Source of the DNA: Geosiphon pyriformis
Lineage: Eukaryota > Glomeromycota > Glomeromycetes > Archaeosporales > Geosiphonaceae
DNA length: 64,000 nt
Assembly: GCA_016748015.1 (NCBI GenBank)
Contig: JAAOMT010000470.1
Coordinates: 242,509 to 306,508 of the forward strand
Direction of reading: 5' to 3'
Shown here: in pieces, positions 34,151 to 48,446 of the stretch
Layout of the letters: every line of letters starts with the position of its first letter
Numbering within the stretch: the stretch's first letter is position 1
Translations under genes and position numbers: made by a program
The notes under the pieces: model-generated
Told to the model about the DNA's origin: nothing
Seen by the model: the letters and a program-made list of their open reading frames with translations, nothing else
Databases searched by the model: none

Positions 34151-36767
34151 ATCTAAAGTTGACTATTTCTTAGCAAGATAATTGAATTCAAGCATATTAT
34201 TTAAAAACTTTTTAACAATTTTGGTAATCAGCAATTTCAACCCAAAAAACTTTAAAGAGTATTTGTTTTTGGAACATTCAAATTTATTGAACCAGTGTCT
34301 AAAAAATGTTTTATTAGCTGACTCCACTATTACCTTCTCCAACAACTTCCACATAGTATCCAAATTACCACAAGTTTTAGTCACAAAAAATCCAGTCTTT
34401 ATTACTAAGAATCTGGTTGAAGTACAATCTTTAAATCTTACCTATTTGGCATTATTTGTATTTTCGATTCTGAACTTCCAATAATTTTTGTTAGTTTGTT
34501 TGCATAAGCTATTCAATTGAATATTCAAAAGACTATCCAAACTAATCAAAATTAAAACCAAAACAGTCTTGTAATCTGTATCAAAGAACTCAAAAATGAG
34601 ATTGATTTTATAACTGGCCACTGCAAATAACATACTCTTATTTACAAAAATATAATCAATAACTTTCTTAACATTTTTTAAATTGCTCTAAGTAAAAGTT
34701 TTGATTAGCAAATGCTTACCAAAGAAATTGATCAAACCCAAATCTGAGCAGAACTTGAAACTTACACTCTTCTTAAACCTATTTTTATTGAAATTTTTAC
34801 TCAAAATTACAAAAGTGCTAGAGTTAATAATTTTAGCAATAAAGAAGTTGATTTTTGCAGCTTGACCAAATTTGGTCTTAGCCAAAGCACCAGCATACAG
34901 ATTCAAAATCATAACCAAAAGTTTGCCTTTAAAGAAAAGTCATACTAAAATAATCTAACCAAGAACTTTTTCAATCTTAGAAATATAATACACTAGAAAA
35001 TTGTTCATAATAATGGCCACTTTAGCACTAAGAAACTTTTTATTTAAACCAGATAAAAAAATCCTTATTCTATTAAACTTATACATAATCTATAACCTAA
35101 TGCCAGGCTTTAATTTTGTTTTTGTAATAATTAAAACCATATTTTCTGAATTTATATGCTAATAAACAATGTTTTTCTGCTTGGTAGAAATATTAATATC
35201 CTAAATATTACACATAGCAAATTTTTAAATTAGATTTGTTATTGAGAAAAGAAATTTTTTACACTCAAACAAGCATTGTCTATTTTGGTTATCAAATCTA
35301 TAACCATGTTTAATAAACTGTTCAAAATCTTTCTCAGTCTTAAAACAACTAAAAAATCAATACTTATTACTTTTACAATAGTTTTATTACTAGTGATTAC
35401 ACTCAAACCCTTACTCATTACTATATCTATCTCTTAATTCTGTGATAAAAAAATTATTAATAACTAATATTCAGAGCTAAACTAAGAAATTATTGATTTC
35501 AGTGTGTCCAATCTCTTAGCCAGCTTAACCACTTGCTTTGCAAGGCTATCAAGATTGTGTTTAAGAGTGGCAAATCTATCATTCAATTTTATAAATACCA
35601 ATAGAATAGATTTCATCTTTGAAGAGAAACCAAAACCAACTAAGTCATTTTGTGTAGAAAAAGAAAAGAAAAAAGACCCATCAACAATCTTGGCCCAAGA
35701 AGTGCCACCAAAAAAAACAAAATAGACAATTAGTGTTGAACATTTAGCATAGATGAATACCAATCTGCTTTTATTTTTCTTTAATAACATTCTATGAAAT
35801 GAACTATCAGAAAAAGCTTTCCTATTCACAAAGCAGTCCAATAAAATATGACCCAATTTCTCATATTTAGCATATTTTGCCGAATCTAGATAAGTCCAGT
35901 GCAAATTGGCATCTCTCAAAACTGGTATAGTTTTCATAATAGCATTTAATGAATTAACTAAATCAAAGAAAACAACTACATATTTTATTTGAGCATATAA
36001 AACTAGATGTTAATCAATAATACATGTTTTTCTACTCACAAATCCAATAAAATCCCAAATATCATAAGTATTTGTTTCTATTGGCAGTGTATAGAACAAT
36101 GCTTTATGATTATTTCTAAAATTTTATGTTTTCTTATCTTTGTTAATTTTAGCTACATAAACTGTATTTTTTCTGATTAGAATAAACCATTTTGCTGTAA
36201 CCAAATCAGTATAATCTATTTCATTAAATTTGACCACAGCTTTTGTTACAGTCCTACCAACTGCATCTTGATTGACTTAATCAATCCAAACTCAAAAAGT
36301 GCAGCATGCACAGTCTCAGCTATTATCTTAATTGGAATTTTTTTTACCACCACAGCTTAATTTAAATATACAGCAGATTTTTTGAGATTAGTGTTTATTG
36401 TAATCTTCATATTCTTTGCCATATTAGATGCTTAAACCAAGCTTAATTCAGAAATAAACATTGCTCTAATAATCCCAGCAAATTTTAAAGGAGTAGAGGC
36501 CTTTTTAAAACCATTAATTTTTGAAAATAATTTTCTAACTATTACCAGTTTTTCTTGAGAAAACTTTTTAGCCACCTTATCTAAACCAATATCCAAAACA
36601 AATAATTTTTTAATGAAAATATTAACCAAATTCTTTAAAGGAAAAAGAAAATTCAGCAGAACATTCAACAAAATATTATCATTATTATTATCATCATTTA
36701 AAAAGTTGATTTTCTTTATTGGCTTCTTTAGAGCTTTTTTAGTCTTAACACATGAACTTTTTGGTGT
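34151..36767 (-). pseudogene. LINE fragment: ORF1 and endonuclease
   Basis: Minus-strand partial non-LTR retrotransposon related to 48920-59419. ORF1 pieces: 36432-36671 (D-I-G-L-D-K-V-A-K-K-F; G-F-K-K-A-S-T-P-L-K-F) and 35482-35937. The latter's knuckle reads Y-A-K-Y-E-K-L-G-H-I-L-L-D-C, both first Cys turned to Tyr, followed by W-A-K-I-V-D-G-S. The endonuclease region at 34688-34918 contains the N-I-V-N-S-S-T-F-type stretch and F-N-K-N-R, in place of G-D-F-N-E-N-G. Lacks the 5' start, RT and RNase H. It breaks off at 34150 in the linker after the endonuclease. Confidence 0.75.
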
Positions 36768-37341
36768 TGTTACTTATAAAATATAGAAATTATAGTAGTA
36801 TATATATTAACCAATCAAAAATAGACATAGTAAAATATAGAATTCCAGAATTTTTCTCAAAGAAATTACAGAATTCCAGAAATTATAGAATTTTCATACA
36901 AAGAATCACAGAATTTCTGGCAGAAAAAATTAAAGAATTGAGGAATCTCAAATATGTATATATAGCAGTAGTATTAAAAGCAGAAAAAACAGATCTCTTA
37001 GTTTGGACTTTTTTTTCTATCTATTCTCTAATTGCTTCAAAGATAGTTTATATCTGCTGAAATAAATCATCAAATTATCAATAAAATACTTATCTACATC
37101 TAATTTATGTTGTTATTATTTGATTAAAAAATATTCATTAAACTCTAAACTATCAACACTTTATGTTGATAGCTGTCAATACTTAACTATGTTGGAACAA
37201 TAGCTCTTAATTACAGCTATTAATAAGATACTAACTTTTTATTGTTTTGGCTTATTTTCTTTATTTTCTTTTCTTTCTTTTATTTTTTCTTTTATTGTTG
37301 TATACTAATTGATTAAGAATTAAGCACTAAGTTACTAATAT
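36768..37341 (+). mobile_element. Family A LTR, first part
   Basis: Plus orientation, TGTTACTTATAAAATATAG onwards. It belongs to the subtype rich in AATTCTGGAATT-like repeats (36835-36935) rather than AGCAAT hairpins. Interrupted at 37341 by a family B LTR, inside the block that ends GTTACTAATA. Confidence 0.7.
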
Positions 37342-38301
37342 TGTTACTAGTAGAATTTTAACATGAAATTATCCTCATAATTCTTATTTTTAATTAGCAT
37401 ATACTATTATTATTTTGATTATCACTTATTATTTAATCAAATTATCAAATATCATTACTTAATTAATAACTCGATTTGTATTATAGAAATTAAGATAATC
37501 AAATTACACAATACTTTGAACCATTTAATATAGTCAAAATTTGCTGAAATTGATAGAAAATTGGCCGAAATAATCAATAGTTTGTAAAAATAACTTGTAG
37601 TTTACCAAAATGTATCTTTAGTTCACCAAAATTGGAGCAAAGAAAAAAGTGCAAGTTTAAAAACTAGTACTACAACAAATTGTATAAAAAAAAAGCTTTT
37701 CTTTTCAAGAAAATGTAGCTTCTTATATTTTATCATAGTCTCTTACTTTAAATATTTTAATTGGAACAAATCATCTTTTACACATCTCAAATAAAAATTA
37801 AATATTTGAAAACCAAATCCTTTGATTATTATACTTGAAATTCCCTCAACACAAAATTAACATTTTGAAATTAATTAGCTACCAATTTCAGTTATTTGTT
37901 AGTAATTCCAGGCCTAAATAGAAAACGTTTCCTTTGACAAAATTTTATTTCTTTTATATTTTTTATATATATATTTTTTTTCTTATTATAATCATTAGGA
38001 TAGCTTACAGACAAGATTTCTGTAGAAAAATTGACTTTCACAGCAAAGTAACTACACATTTTTAGTAAGCTTTCAGATGAGCAATTTCTGGGAAAAAGTT
38101 AATGTTTACTACAATGTAACTATATAAAGTAACTGGCATAGAATTGGCCATTCTATTTATAAGCCTAGCAGTTCAAATTATAGAAGATAATTTAAAGATA
38201 AATTCAGTTATTAGAGGTTCAACTACTTCTAGAAAACATGAATTCACAACAAACAGCCATTAACAACATTCAAAAAAAGAGACCAAAAACCTCTGGTAAT
38301 A
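37342..38301 (+). mobile_element. Family B 5' LTR, second element
   Basis: 960 bp, TGTTACTAGTAGAATTTTAA to ACCTCTGGTAATA, the inverted homologue of 19966-20928. The primer-binding-like TTTAGTGCTCTCCTATAG follows. Confidence 0.85.
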
Positions 38302-40805
38302 TTTAGTGCTCTCCTATAGAAATAACACAGCAATAACAACTTCAAAGTGATAACCATATCAGACACAACAACTCTAAAGTATTATCAGTCAATTTACACT
38401 CACTGTAAGCAAAGATTCAACATCCCAAACGGAATTAAAGTTGTCAAAAAATCATTATACCAATATATTGAAAACTGTATCAACAATTATTTTTTTGGAA
38501 ACTACAACATTTCAGAAATTAGAAACAATCTTTACAATAATTTATTGTACTATTTACTATTGAGAACTGAAAATTTTAACAGTGAAACACTTGCCATCTA
38601 CTTTTAAAAACTTAACTTTAGCATTATTCAATATTGTAAAGAAAAATATCCAGTACAATCCAAATACTCTTTTGACTTTGAATCAAAAACAGAAACAAGC
38701 AATAAAAGCAAACAAAAAGTAAAACAATACTCAAAAACTACTCTAAACACTCCAATACTACCAAAAACAACTGTCAAACACTTACAAACACCTGAACAAG
38801 AAACCAGTATTAAATTATCACTTTTTATTACACTATTTCCAATTTTATTTGTTCAACCACAAACACCAAATTCACCACTTATCTGTTTTTCAAGACTAGA
38901 AAATTTTTAGTCACTTAAAAGTTCTACTCAATAGCAGAAACCAGATTATTAAAAACTTTTCAATACCAACAAATTTTACAGAATTAATAGCATTCTTGGA
39001 ATTTGCTGGATACTATTACTGTTTTATTCAAAACTTTTCCAAACTGGCTCAACTATTTTACCAACTTCAAACTAAAAATGTAAAATATAAATAAATTGAA
39101 GCTCAGTATGAAGCTTTTGACATTTTAAAAAAAAAGCTTATTTAAGCACCAGTATTGATCTATTCAGACTACAGCAAACTATTCATTATTACTACCAATA
39201 TATCTAATTAAGCATTGGGAGCCATACTATCTCAAAGAGAACATAATAGACAAGAACATCCAATAACATATGCCAACTGAAAAAAACTATGGAATCCCAG
39301 CACTAGAACATTTAGCTATCTATTGGGCAGTTATTAAATAGAAAAAGTATTTAAGCCAGAAGTTTGAAGTATACACTGATCACAAAGGACTAACATCAAT
39401 CCAGAAACAAAAATTTGGAAACAACTGCTATGTCAGATGAAAAATAAAACTTTTACTATTTAAATATACAATACATTATAAAAAGAGAAAAAAAAATAGA
39501 AATGCTAACAGTTTGTTATAAATAAAACAAATCTAAGAACATTTCAATCCAAAAATATAACAAAAAATGAATACACAAAAATATTAACAACTCCAACACT
39601 ATATTAATATTTAGTAGTTCAAGGAAAAATTATCTTAAAAGAAACAAAACAACATAAAACAACAATCAAAGTATTTTATTACTTACCAAAATATATTATA
39701 TTAGAAAAACAGAAAAGATCTAAATCAATCACTTAGAATAATCACAAAACCAAAGAAAAAAACAATATTATACAACATATATTCAGATTCAACAACAGAA
39801 CATTTTCATAAAGAAGCAATTATAGAAAAAACCAGAAAAAGATATTATTGGTCATTAATATATCCAAACATTATCCAATACATTCAAAATTGTGATGCTT
39901 ATCAGAAGAGAGAAGAAACAAGACCCAAAGAACTATTAAGACTAATTAGAGTGAGACAACTATTTGATAGAATTAGAATTGACTTAGTAGAACCATTAAC
40001 AATTATCAGCAAAAGCAATCATTATATAGCAGTTGCCATAAACTATTTTACAAAATGGCCAAAGACAAAAGCAATTCAAAGAGCAGATGCAGAATTTGTA
40101 ACCAAATTTGTTCACTAAGATTTGATTTGTTAACACAAATATCCAAAAAAATTGTTATTAAATCAAAGAACTCACTTTGTAAACACAATATTAGCAGAAT
40201 TAAGCCAAAGATTTGGAATTAAAAGACTATTATTATCACCATATTATTTACAAACAAATGATTTAGTGAAAAGATTCAACAGAACATTGTATAAAAAAAT
40301 TGCCAAAATCACCCAAAAAAACCAGGACAAATAGGATTTGTTTATATTATCAGTATTATTTGCTTATCAGACAATAAAGCAAGATACCACATAAACAACA
40401 TCATTTAAATTTGTTTATGATAAAACAGCAATATTACCAGTTAAGATAAAAGTCAATACATATCCAAAAAAAACCAATAACAGAAACCAACTTCCAAAAA
40501 ACATTGCTAAGAAGAATGTACAAACTAATAGAAACATTGAAAAACAAAAAACAAAAAGCAGCTAAAAACATTCAAAGATTACAAAAAAAACAGAAAAAAT
40601 GACATGAAAAGCAATTACCAGATAAACCAGTTGAATTCAGGATTAGAGACAAAGTACTTTTATATTATATCAAAGTGGAAAAATAATGAAGTTAAAATTT
40701 TGACTTTAAATAAGATAGACCATTTCATATTGAAAAAATTCTAAAAAATAGAGTTTACAAATTAAAATAGAATAACAAAATCTTAGCCAAAGCAGCATAT
40801 GGCAA
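38302..40805 (+). pseudogene. Family B internal region with a large deletion
   Basis: Begins with the primer-binding site and gag (38347-38640: S-I-Y-T-H-C-K-Q-R-F, then L-N/F-N-S-E-T-L-A-I-Y-F). At about 38935 gag jumps straight into the RT connection (A-F-L-E-F-A-G-Y-Y), so protease and most of the RT are deleted. RNase H (39130-39420) and integrase follow. The open stretch 40152-40334 holds L-N-Q-R-T-H-F-V-N and S-P-Y-Y-L-Q-T-N-D-L-V-K-R-F-N-R-T-L (usual form D-Q-G-T-H-F and Q-T-N-G-L-V-E-R). The integrase C-terminus is at 40615-40800 (P-D-K-P-V-E-F-R-I-R-D-K-V-L-L-Y-Y). No 3' LTR of its own: a family A LTR starts at 40806. Confidence 0.8.
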
Positions 40806-41652
40806 TATTACAAGTGATTATTTGAAGTCTTAAATTAAATAACAAATCTGTAACTTGATGCTAATAGCTGATACAATTATTATAATCTGAAGGTTTTGGT
40901 TGTTTGAAGGTTTTGGTTAAGTCTTTTGTATAATAAACAGAGATTTAATAATTGTTTTCAGTAGTCTCTTAGAATTGTAATTCTATCAATTTTTTTTTCA
41001 GCTTGGTGGCCAGCAATCTTCTTGTAAGTAATCCTTAATTTTAAGTGTCTATTCTTTTGTAGGGGTCTTTTACCAAACAATCCTTGATGTTAATAACTCA
41101 GTGCTTAATTTTTAATTAATTAGTAACAACAAAGAAATAAAATACAAAAGAAAATTTAAAAAAAATAAAATATAAGTCAAGGCAAGTAATATTAGTATCT
41201 TATCAATAGTCATAATCAAGAGCTATTGTTCTAATGTAATCAAATATTTGATATTATTAACATAAAGTGTTGATAGTAGGGAAAGCAATTTAGATGGTAA
41301 TAATTATTTATTAATATTGATAATTATAATAAAGATATAATAATAAGAAGATATTGGTAATTTCTAAATTATTCTTTTCTGCTTCTAATGCTCTTATTAT
41401 ATATACATAATTTAGGTTCTATGAAATTGCTTATATTCCCGAACAATATGCTATAATTTTTTGAGCAATGCTCACATTGCTAAGTAATGTGCTTTAATTT
41501 TCTAACATTGCTCTATATTGCTAGCAATATGTGGTAATTTCTGACATTGTTCCATATTGTTAAGCAATATGCTTATATGTTAACTACTACTTTCCTATTG
41601 GTCTATCTGTTTTTTTCCTATTTTTTTTTATATGTTTTTCTTATAAGTAATA
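40806..41652 (-). mobile_element. Family A 3' LTR
   Basis: 847 bp, TATTACAAGTGATTATTTG to TTATAAGTAATA, with the hairpin array at 41440-41580. On the minus strand a purine tract (AAAAAGAAGAAA) precedes it, so it is a 3' LTR. Confidence 0.8.
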
Positions 41653-42714
41653 TTATTTCTTCTTTTTAATATTGAGCTCTATTGAAATTTTCACTTTAAA
41701 TTAAGTTTAATATTTTTTTTTCTAATATTGTTTGTTTAACTTTGTTTTTTATATCTTTAATTTGCACATTGTTTATTTTTTCTTATTGGTTAATAATAAT
41801 TGTTTCCATGTTAGAGTATAACAATATTTCTGGGTAATTTTGAAATATTGTGTATAGTTAATAGATTGTTCTAATGTGCAATAATAGATTTGTCTTTTTT
41901 TTGATAATATTTTCAATATTTTGTATTATTTTTTGATTAAATTTTGGCTTTATCAAGATATAATTTTTGAATGTTCAACTTTTGTTCCAACTGATAGTAG
42001 CAATATGGTATTGGAAGTTGTTCTGTTTATTGTTTCCAATTTTCTTTTGAAAGTTTTTCTGTTAGAACTATAATAAATATTTTCCCAAAAGTGTTCTTTA
42101 CTTTCTCTACTATTTTGTCTGACCAGTTTCTTGATTGTTTTTGTGATCACTGGTATGGTGTATTTTTTTTTTGTTTAGTGTTTTAATAACAGATTGTTTG
42201 GTGGTTAATAATAATTTCTATGTTTAATTATTACTGACTTAAGATTTAAAACAATTGTTGAGCTAAGGTGTAAATATGATCTGGTATTTCCATTTTTTTT
42301 GTTGCTTTTGTTACATATCCCATGTTTTTATATACTCTTTTGGTTGTTCAATTTGACATGTTTGGTTCAATAATTATAATTGGTTCCAGATCTCATGAAA
42401 TCTCATTTGGTTAGACTAGTATTTGTTGTACTTTCAGTTGTGAAATATTATTGATAAATAATGATACTATATAGTAATATGGTTTCAGTCAATCACTATG
42501 TGCTGTTTTGATTAAGATTTTGTTGTCTTATCTTAATTTATAAGCTTCATTTCCTAAAATTTTTTTTATGTAAAATAGTCTATCTCATTTGGGGTCAAAT
42601 TTTCCACTCCATTGTTTTTCTACTTTGGTATAATATAAAAGTATTTTGTCTCCAATCTTGAATTTAACTGGTTTATTTGGTAATTGGTTATTATGTCTTT
42701 TTTTTGGTTTTTCT
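41653..42714 (-). pseudogene. Family A pol 3' end
   Basis: Minus strand. At 42690-42520 it reads N-K-P-V-K-F-K-I-G-D-K-I-L-L-Y-Y, W-S-G-K-F-D-P-K and G-N-E-A-Y-K-L-R, the integrase C-terminus, then H-S-D-[stop]-L-K-P-Y-Y. Downstream, an open stretch at 41953-42150 (K-K-L-V-R-Q-N-S-R) belongs to a C-terminal extension. The rest of pol is missing because a LINE begins at about 42715. Confidence 0.65.
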
Positions 42715-45700
42715 TATGAGATTGTAAAAAGTACAGAAAGTCTAAGCTTTATAAATTGAAGTTGACTAAGGATGTGTCTATTAAGAAAACAATTGAGGAG
42801 TGCATGAAAAGTTTTTGTTTTAATAAAAATAATATAATTAAAAGTATTCTAAACCAGTTCTTTTATAAAATGGTTTTGGATTACTTGGTAGTAAAAAATA
42901 AGTTGGTGGTTGAGCCTGATAAAATAAAGCTTAAGATGAATGAAATTATAAAAAGATAGATAAAGAGTAGTCAGTGCTTCCAAAAATGCCCAACCTTTGG
43001 ACTTGTCAATACATGTCTTTAAACTAGATTAATAATAGTGTCTTTTCTGATATAATGAAAAAAATTAATATGAAAGAGTGTCTTTAGTTGTTAATAATTT
43101 ACCAAATGATAAGACTGCTAAGTTGTTAGAAATACCTAATAAACTTTAGAAACATTGTGATAAAAAGATGTTGGTTTGTCTTTTGAGACTGTTAAATTTA
43201 TGTTTGACTTTGGATGTGGTTCCAATTTCTTAAAAGAGAGCATAAGTTTTAATAAACCCAAAACCTTATGAATGAAATAGTATTTTAATAAATATTAGGC
43301 TTATTGCACTAATCAAAACAGTTTGGAAGATATTGTCTAAGATTTTTTTGATAGAATTTCATTGACATGCAGCAAATTTAATGTTCTTTGCAGTAATAAT
43401 TTTTTGGTGTTAAAAAATACTTTGACTCAGTCTCCTATTTTTGCCATTAGATTAGTTGTTAAGAATACTCTGAAAAAAACAGAGAGCTTTGGTTGGTGTT
43501 ACAAGATATGTGCAAAGCTTATGATTCAATAGACTGATATTATTTGAAAACTAGTTTGCATTACATTAAAATGTGTAATCAGTTTATCAGATTTTTTGGC
43601 AGTATTTATAAGGATCAGATTAATAAAATAATAATGGATTTTGAACTTTTAGATGATTATAAAGTACATAATAGCTTAGATTAGAATAAGATTTTTTCTC
43701 TACTTCTTTAAAAAATTTTCTATGATTTACTTTTGTGTAAAGTGAAAAAACATAAACATTTATATAAATACTATATTAATACTAGATTTGTAGTGAAAAC
43801 TGATAAGATCAAGACTGTTAAAGAAAAAAACTTTTTTTTTAGTGGCTAGTGCTTTTGTTAATGACACAATTTGGATTAAGAGTTGTCAAGCTTCTACACA
43901 ATGCATTTTAAATATTGCCAGTAAGTTCTTTGTTGTTAATAATATTTCAATTAATAATAATAAAATAGTGGCTATTCCTATCAATCAAGATGTCAAGTTT
44001 ATATTATTGTTAATTAATGGTTTACCTATTTTAATTGCTAAAAAGAGTGAATTGCACAAGTACTTGGACATTTTTTTATTCACTAAAAGTTTTTTTAAGC
44101 CTAGTTTGGTTTAGATTTATGTAGATAATAGGTTTTTTTCGAATATAGTGTTAAAAAAAACTATTACAGATAAACAATTTTCTTACTTGGTTTTGGCTAT
44201 TTTGCAGTTTATAGTTAGCTATTGAATACAGTTTAGTTTTGTTTTAGCAAGTGTATATTGCAAGTAAGATGTAATAATTAGGAAGTGTTTTAAGACCAAA
44301 ACTGGTCTGTAATATGACTTTTCCAATAAGATTTTGCATCATTTATGATTTGAAATCTTTTAAGCAAGTATAGTTTGAAGGAAAGTTAACTTTATTGGTT
44401 TTTTTTTTCAATGTCTGTGGTATTTTTAGACATCTTTTTGAGCATAAGTTTTTGGATTTGCAGATTTTAAAATAGTCTTTTTTGAATTTTTTACAGTTTT
44501 TTGTCTAGTTGCATGTTAGTCCAATAAATAATTTTTTGGCTAGTATGGTGAAAATTTTTTTGGAAAATGAGTTGTCTTTGGCAAACAACTTGCCTAATGC
44601 TTTTCACAGATCAAATAAATTTTCAATATTTGGTATCTTAGAGCAACTCTTGTATTATAACTCTGTTCTTTTTTTAAAGTAGTTTAGTGTTGTATTTGAT
44701 AACAGACTTCTAGACAAAAAAGAGAATATAATAGACTGGAAAACATTTCAGTAGTAGAAAAAGTTGGATCCAAGATTTTTGTGTTTTATTAATCTATACT
44801 AGCATTTAAGTTTATGAACAAAAATGGTTTTTTGGAGGCCAAATCTGCTGTTATTTCCAAATTGTCTGTGTTAAATGTCTTGAAATCCAAGTAGTTCTGT
44901 AATATTTGTAATTATTTATTGGAAATTTGGTCTAATTGTATCAAGATTTACACAAATGAGTTCTTAAAGAGTGCTGGTTTTGCTGAAATAACAAGTGGAA
45001 TGACTGCTTATTTTTTGGCTGCAGATATGGGTATTGGAGTTAGAGTACATGGGCTTTTATTTTTTATTTTGGCTAAATTGCAAGTTATTGCTTTGGCTTT
45101 AAAATGTGTTCTATTTTTATGTGCTGTAATTTTGTATTTGAATAGCCAATCTGAAATTGACATTTGTGTATTTGAAACTTTGTTTGTAATGCTTAACTTC
45201 TGTAATTAATGTTGAATTAAGAGATTGCATGTAGTCAATCTTATTAGGAATAAAAACATTTCAGTTAAGTAGATAAAAGTTAAAGAACATTCAAAGATTT
45301 CAGATAATGTTAGAGCTAATGAACTGATTGGCAAGACCACTTTTTTTTCTTTTTCTTTGTAAGCAGAGATTTGGGAATGGTTTTTGGTTGCTGAAAATAT
45401 TGTTGTGTTTAATAACATTTGTTATTTTATTTGTGATCTGTACTAGTCAATTTGCTGTGCTTGTTAAGAAGTTAGTCTTGGTTTTGATGTTGTTCTGAGT
45501 GTTATAATCAGAAAAATAAATTAGACTACTACTACAATGGTTTAACATCCTAACTTGTATATGCTTTCTGAATTTACTAGTAAAAAATTGGCTAATCTGT
45601 ACACATATATAATAAAAGCAGTACATAAACAGCTGTTAGTAATGATTAAAAAAAGATTGTATAATAAAAATTATTCTGGAGTACTGTGTTTGCTGTGTAA

Positions 45701-46380
45701 CAAAGTGGAGTTGTTTGACTATGTTTTTACTTGTTTTAGTAACATTGGTTTTTATAAAGACATTTTAGTTGAAGCTATTAAAAGATAGGTATTATTAACA
45801 GGTCTTTTTTGCTCATTTACTTCTGCCATTTTGTATTTGTTTTTAATATGTGCTTTAAATATAATTCTGTATATTACAATTTGTAAAGACTTTGTGTTAA
45901 GAGATTGGTATGCTAAGACTGTTCTGGTTTTTAAGAAAAAGAAAAAGACTGTTTTGGTTCTAGTTGAATACATTTAGTTTGTAATAAAATTGCATTGTAT
46001 TAAAGTGTAGTTAATTAGATTTAAACATAGAATGAATATAGAAAAGACTGGTTTGGTCAAAAATAATTATTTGGTTGTGGGCTTGTCTTATTATATGGTG
46101 TCTATGTTGTTAGATAAAGTGATTTATATGCTTAGTGTTATGGAATTTTTTATTATTAGTTTTGGTAAACACAAAATATGTTATTTTTTTTTTGGTTTAA
46201 GTAGTGATACTTTTATTAGTATAAACATATAATGTTGCTTTAACTGATCCAAATAGCTGGCTATATGTAGTAAATATATAAGTTGTATTTAATTTGATCT
46301 ATTTAATTTGGTTCTATGTACTAGATAACAGTTGGACTTTATTCATTAAATCTTATAATAATAAAAAATTATAGTAATTA
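42715..46380 (+). pseudogene. 5'-truncated LINE (RT and RNase H)
   Basis: Starts abruptly in the linker between endonuclease and RT (K-Y-R-K-S-K-L-Y-K). Open stretches: 42756-42959; 43842-44114 with A-F-V-N-D-T-I-W, where the RT box F-V-D-D has become F-V-N-D; 44919-45209, RNase H (I-Y-T-N-E-F-L-K-S-A-G); 45555-45788 (R-L-Y-N-K-N-Y-S-G-V-L-C-L-L-C, a C-terminal Cys motif); and 46032-46232, the C-terminus. The 5' truncation is typical of target-primed reverse transcription. The 3' end is near 46380 after an AT-rich tail. The protein matches the full-length LINE at 48920-59419. Confidence 0.8.
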
Positions 46381-48446
46381 ATGATATTAATTTCTCTTTT
46401 TTTATTTTATTTTTATTTTTTTTGGAATTTTCTTTTTTTTTAATAGAGCAGTAATATTAAAAATATTAATTGTTTGAGAATAGACTTTATAATAGTTTGA
46501 TAAAAAAGAGAAACTTCTTTTAGATTTAAATATTAATTCTATTTTATTAACTTTTTAAAAAAGTAAAAAGACAATATTAGACTTTAATAACTGTACTTAA
46601 CTAGTTTAAAAAAAATAGCTTATATATATCTAACTGTAAATAGTTAAATTATATTTTTATGCTTTATAACTAAAGAACTTTATGAATAAATTCATAGCTA
46701 TTAAAAATTTTTAAAAACTGATAACTTTAATTTGTTACTTATATAAATAAAAAAAACTTTTTAAGTTTCTTTATTCAAATATAAAGCACTAAATATTACT
46801 ATTATACTTCATCCAGTTTATTTATAACAATATTTTAATAAGTTTTTAAACAAACAATTTTTGAAAAAAAATTAATTTTTACTACAAAGTAACTATACAA
46901 ATAACTGACATAAAATTGGCTATTCTATTTATAAGTTCAGTAGTTCAAATTATAAAAAATAATTTAAAAATAATTTTGTTATTAGAAGTTTAACCACTTT
47001 TAGTAATTGTAAATTAACAGAATAATAATATTAATAATATTCAAAAAAAAACAAAAATTTTCAATAATAATATATATAAATCATTTTAGTTTCTTATTTG
47101 TAGATGAATATAATTATTTATTTTTAGTTATAATCATAATTATTGAGAAAAAAATGTTATATTAATAAAATTAAAGAATTAATAATAATAATTGATTTTA
47201 TAAGTTTAGGATTACTAATAAATTTATTATTTTAATTAATAAAAATACTAAAAAACCAATATTATAAATAATAAAATAAAAATTAATTAATAGATTAGTA
47301 AATTATATATTGTAATTATTATTAATTAATTAGTATAAAATTTAGTAATTAATGATATAAACACATTAAATATATTATAAAATATACAAAAAATTAAGTC
47401 AATTTATTTTTGTTTTGTAAAATTAAGATATATATACTTATTTTCATAAAAATAACATTTTATATTTGGTACTAACTCTTTTATTAATTGTTTTTATTGC
47501 AAAATATAATTTTATAAGCTATTAATATAAAAATATATATTGTTTAAAGATAAATTTACAAGTTTATTTTTAATAAAGCATTAAAATAATTATTATTACA
47601 TAATATATTAATTAAACAATTAATTAAATAATCAATTTATTTGTTACAATATATTACTCAATTTATTTGATATTTTTTTACTTAATATTTTTATTATTAT
47701 AATTAAAACATCTTAATAATAAAGATACTTCATATAATTATCTCTGAATATATAATATTATATATAATTCTCACTATAATATTTATATATTTGTACAAAA
47801 ATATAATATTATCTTAAATTCCAAGTAATTTATCTATAAAAAAACTCAAAAAAACAATTTTAATACTTAATAATAAAATTAATAGAATATAAATTAAAAC
47901 AGAATAAAAAAATAAAATTTAGTTTTAAAATATTTTAGTTATTAATTTACAATAATAATATAATTATATTAAATAAAATTTATGTATTTTATATTAATGT
48001 GTTTTAATATTAATGTACTATTTTTATTGATTAAAAGACAAAAATCTGCAAAAAGCTATAAATCTAAATATTTTGATAAAACTAAAACTTTTTAAGTTGA
48101 ATTTACCACTTTATTAAACCAAAAAAAAAAGAAAAAACCATTTTTCCATAAAATATATAATGTTTTATTCTTGAAAATAGATTTTAGTTTATTCACATTC
48201 ACAAAATTCTACTAGCATCAAAAATTCTATTAAAAAATTTTATTAAACAAAATCAAAACTTGAATTCAAAAAATAAAAGATATTTATTTTAATAACATAA
48301 AAAATAATAATAATAATATATATTAATAGTAATAATAGCAATAACAATAATAATAATAGCTAATATAAGATAAAAAAAGAAACTGCTATTTTTTACAATA
48401 TAAAAGACCTAAAATTTAACAAATATATATATAATATGCTTTATAA
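46381..48446. other. AT-rich desert with a family B LTR relic
   Basis: About 2 kb of low-complexity AT-rich DNA. At 46855-47075 it aligns with the 3' part of the family B LTR in plus orientation (compare 38070-38300: the TGACATAAAATTGGCTATTC block and the end of the LTR). Nothing else recognised. Confidence 0.5.
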